A stretch of DNA of 64,000 nt. It comes from CAVVUC01 sp963751395. GTDB taxonomy: Bacteria; Verrucomicrobiota; Verrucomicrobiia; Chthoniobacterales; Chthoniobacteraceae. Position 1 is the first letter of the stretch; each line of letters begins with the position of its first letter. The notes under the pieces are model-generated. The model worked only from the letters and a program-made list of their open reading frames with translations. It was not told the origin of the DNA and made no database searches. Both the position numbers and the translations under genes were made by a program. This document shows, in pieces, positions 61,854-64,000 of this stretch. The stretch spans positions 744,001-808,000 of the forward strand of contig CAVVUC010000001.1 of NCBI GenBank assembly GCA_963751395.1, written 5' to 3'.

Positions 61854-62100
61854 CTAAACCGAGTCGTCTTCCAGCGAGAGATGGGCGCCTTTGGGCGTTT
61901 GCTTGTCGAGCGCTTGTTCGAGGGCATGCCAAGCGAGCGTGGCGCATTTTACGCGGAGCGGGCTGTGAAAGGAGACAAACTCTGCGAGGGATCGAGGCGA
62001 TAACGACTCGGGCGGATTTGTCGAGGCGATTGCCGGTGAGATGCTGCAAGATGAATTCCTCGGTGTGAATCTCTCGGTGGTCACCGCAGCAGATGCTTCC
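61854..62100 (-). pseudogene. 3' fragment of an IscU/SufU (NifU-like) scaffold gene
   Basis: The minus strand ends with SLAEFVSFHSPLRVKCATLA then WHALEQALDKQ. The C-terminal Cys motif RVKCATLAWHALE is characteristic of SufU/IscU Fe-S scaffolds. Upstream the coding continues in another frame (TEEFILQHLTGNRLDKSA), then homology stops. The N-terminal two-thirds with the other Cys ligands is absent. Confidence 0.55.
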
Positions 62101-62225
62101 TCTTGATGTTGTCCGGATCCTCATACGCTGAATCTCCATCGGAGCTGCGGTTGGACAATCCGCCCACCTACGATCGAGTAACAACCCGGATGCGGTATTC
62201 GTCTGTTTGCAATCCCATCTACACC

Positions 62226-62397
62226 GGCTCGATTGAAACCTTCACCTATGTTTCGCAGCCGTGGAGCGGCTATGGCATCTTCACGGCGAGGGTGGCCAGC
62301 TTCTCCAGCAGTGACTCCGCAGCCAAGGCCGGCGTCATGTTCCGCGAAAGCCTCACGGCGGGAGCGAAGAAAAGCATCACCTACATGACTCGCTCAG
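62226..62397 (+). pseudogene. Fragment of a large exported beta-sandwich protein
   Basis: The frame reads FTYVSQPWSGYGIFTARVAS then SAAKAGVMFRESLTAGAKKS, a segment resembling the DUF1349-like domain (xYVYQPLSGDGxxxARV...AKAGVMxRESL) of large extracellular proteins in Verrucomicrobiota and Planctomycetota. Neither a signal peptide nor further domains are attached. It abuts the SufU relic head-to-head. Confidence 0.5.
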
Positions 62398-62870
62398 GAT
62401 CGGCCTGCGCCCGGCACAAGACCGCCACGAAAGAAATTAAGGCACTCGGCAGATGAGAACGAATAGAGGGCCTGGTCGGTGGCGGTGACGAGGCTGGTGA
62501 GATCGCGGGTTGCCAATTTGCTCGGCGGCGAGCGGCGGGGGTCTCGACCTGCCAGTCCGGCGGCAGTTTTTTGAGGGGGGAACGAACTTCGCATGCTCTC
62601 CGGCCGTGCAGATGTGCCAGACTCGGGACGCGGCCACCCGAGTTTGCCTCCAGAGTTTCTCGCCCCGACGCCGCAGCCCGCGAACTTTTCGGTTGCGTGA
62701 GTCCTTAACAATGATAAACCGGTGGCGATGATTCGCTTTGGTTTAGACTTTCACAGAATGGGGAGCAGCCCCGGCATTGAAAGCCGTTTCATGTGCTTGC
62801 GCACCGCCAAAGTAGAACAAGCTCAACTCGGAATTCGCAATCTCTCCGTAAGTGGCTGATAATCAGATAG
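62398..62870. other. Intergenic stretch without a recognisable gene
   Basis: About 470 bp between the exported-protein relic and tRNA-Leu. Short open frames exist on both strands, but none has coding character or a recognisable motif. A poly-G/poly-T stretch (gttttttgagggggg, about 62563-62577) is present. With the two relics upstream it forms a degraded zone beside the tRNA gene. Confidence 0.5.
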
Positions 62871-62954
62871 GCCGGCGTGGCGGAATTGGCAGACGCGCTG
62901 GACTCAAAATCCAGTATTCGCAAGAATGTGTCGGTTCGACCCCGACCGCCGGTA
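62871..62954 (+). tRNA. tRNA-Leu (anticodon CAA)
   Basis: Class II tRNA with acceptor gccggcg/cgccggt (G-U closing pair), anticodon stem ctgga/tccag around loop ctcaaaa (anticodon CAA, codon UUG) and a long variable arm (tattcgcaagaatgt). The T arm is gtcgg-ttcgacc-ccgac. No CCA is encoded, unlike tRNA-Pro at 30116. Confidence 0.94.
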
Positions 62955-63178
62955 CTCTCTGAAATCGACTTGGGCTTGCCACCCGGTTCGCTATTCACCC
63001 GCTGTTGGAGAGGTCGAGAGTTCACCGCTCCGACCACCCCGCTAACGGCCTTTTCGAACTCGCTACTGAGCAATTGTAATCCAATGGCGCTTCATTCAGC
63101 ATGTCGCTTTCCAACCTGCCCCTGAAATTTTTCGGGAGCATTTTCAACAGCGTTCCCGTCTTTAACACCTAACAGGCT

Positions 63179-64000
63179 ATGAAATTCTCCACCTTGGTCC
63201 TCGCCGCGCTGCTCGCTTCGTTCGTTGCATCTTCTCCAGCACAGCAGCCATCGCCGCCAACAAACACCATCACCAAAGAGCAGACCGTTTACGTGCCGTT
63301 TGAGAAACTCGAGCAGGTTTTCGAGAATCAGGAGCGCGGTGTTTTCCTGCCCTATCGCGAGTTCCTCGAACTCTGGAACAAGCTGAACCTGCCCGATCAA
63401 ATCAAGAAGACGGAGCCGCCAGTCGATGGCGTCCTCGCTGCCGCGCATTACACGGGAATAGTCGAGGGCGATGCGGTCGTCATGAAGGCGAAGCTCGATC
63501 TCGAAGCGCTCAAGGAAGGCTGGTCGGTGCTCAAGCTCGGCGCGGGCCAGTTGAACATCGCCGACGTGAAATCCAATGCGAATCTCAACGTCCGTGACGG
63601 CAACTACGAGGTGATTTTTCCGAACAAAGGAAAATACGAATCCGAGATGACCATCTACGGCAAGGTCACGCGCGAGACAGGCCGCAGCACGCTGCATCTC
63701 AATCTGCCGCGCACCGCCGTCTCGCAGTTCGAGCTGGTGATTCCCGAAAAGGGACTCGACTTCACCATCACCCCCGCGTCTGCGTTCACGAGCGCCGAGC
63801 AGCCGGATGGCTCCACAAAACTCGCCGTTTATTTCGGCGCTTCGCAGGAAATCAACATCGCCTGGCAGAAGCGCGCCGGCGAAACCGCTCTCACGCCGCT
63901 GCTTTTTGCAGAGACATCTGCGGCCGTGAGACTCAGCGCCGGCGCGGTCCGGACGACGCTCGACGTGCAATATCGCATCCTGCGCACGGGCGTGAGCACG
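63179..64000 (+). CDS. Exported protein of unknown function, truncated by the window edge
   Basis: ATG 63179 opens a frame that stays open to the right edge (274 codons visible). A signal peptide (MKFSTLVLAALLASFVASSP) is followed by TVYVPFEKLEQVFENQERGV and FLPYREFLELWNKLNLP. Beta-rich sequence then runs through VVMKAKLDLEALKEGWSVLK and STLHLNLPRTAVSQFELVIP. The pattern resembles the N-terminus of very large secreted or periplasmic proteins of Verrucomicrobiota and Planctomycetota, for which I know no function. The gene follows tRNA-Leu by 224 bp. Confidence 0.8.
   Translation, partial: MKFSTLVLAALLASFVASSPAQQPSPPTNTITKEQTVYVPFEKLEQVFENQERGVFLPYREFLELWNKLNLPDQIKKTEPPVDGVLAAAHYTGIVEGDAVVMKAKLDLEALKEGWSVLKLGAGQLNIADVKSNANLNVRDGNYEVIFPNKGKYESEMTIYGKVTRETGRSTLHLNLPRTAVSQFELVIPEKGLDFTITPASAFTSAEQPDGSTKLAVYFGASQEINIAWQKRAGETALTPLLFAETSAAVRLSAGAVRTTLDVQYRILRTGVST

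Noticed and set aside
62877..63125. Open frame beginning MAELADALDSKSS as a small protein gene.
   Set aside because: It is the translation of tRNA-Leu and adjacent DNA, a common artefact.

Overview
This 64 kb window reads as one contig of a high-GC Gram-negative chromosome (roughly 60% GC by eye). Several things together suggest the phylum Verrucomicrobiota. These are the decayed PEP-CTERM sorting tails, the lipid A/Kdo gene waaA, a GspD/GspE pair, a DUF1080 protein with a Gfo/Idh/MocA oxidoreductase, a fused tandem nucleoside diphosphate kinase, and many structured intergenic repeats. This is inference from gene content; no marker phylogeny was run. Both ends cut through genes: a PBP1A-like protein on the left and a large exported protein on the right.

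Layout. 1-10.7 kb: the C-terminus of a PBP1A-type protein whose catalytic SxxK motif is missing, a response regulator convergent with a PAS-GAF histidine kinase, an exported coiled-coil protein, a gspD-gspE operon and a PAS histidine kinase. 10.8-22.6 kb: an extracellular carbohydrate block with a GH57-like protein carrying FN3 domains, an autotransporter, and a GH3-GH31 glycosidase operon. 22.7-27.2 kb: envelope and housekeeping genes (diacylglycerol-kinase-type lipid kinase, AsmA-like protein, rsmD, waaA).

27.2-36.2 kb is the most accessory-looking stretch. It holds two convergent toxin-antitoxin pairs set between two near-identical decayed PEP-CTERM tails, then hflX, tRNA-Pro and dgt. A truncated higA relic and a restriction-modification-like pair follow. 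That pair consists of a separate PD-(D/E)XK-type protein and a fused HTH-methyltransferase-specificity protein whose 3' ends overlap by 122 bp. Last comes a vapBC pair between two copies of a ~110 bp direct repeat, one of them beside a transposase-like scrap.

36.2-64 kb is mostly housekeeping: prmA, ndk, aspartate aminotransferase, an MFS transporter, hemW, an aldo/keto reductase, lysC, an HhH protein, chrA, gatB, a SWIM/SNF2 helicase, an orphan parA beside a coiled-coil membrane protein, fabG, sixA-pgl. A run of gene relics follows, just before tRNA-Leu(CAA), and then the truncated exported protein.

Quality caveat. At least nine genes (dagK-like, DUF5615, ndk, aspartate aminotransferase, lysC, chrA, gatB, four-helix-bundle, fabG) are interrupted by one-base indels although conserved protein continues on both sides. 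Nearly all are insertions, and gatB carries about ten. The pattern fits insertion-biased sequencing error better than pseudogenes, so these genes are annotated at full length. Heptanucleotide tandem repeats precede or sit inside the 5' ends of several genes, and one inverted pair supplies the only visible start codon of hemW.
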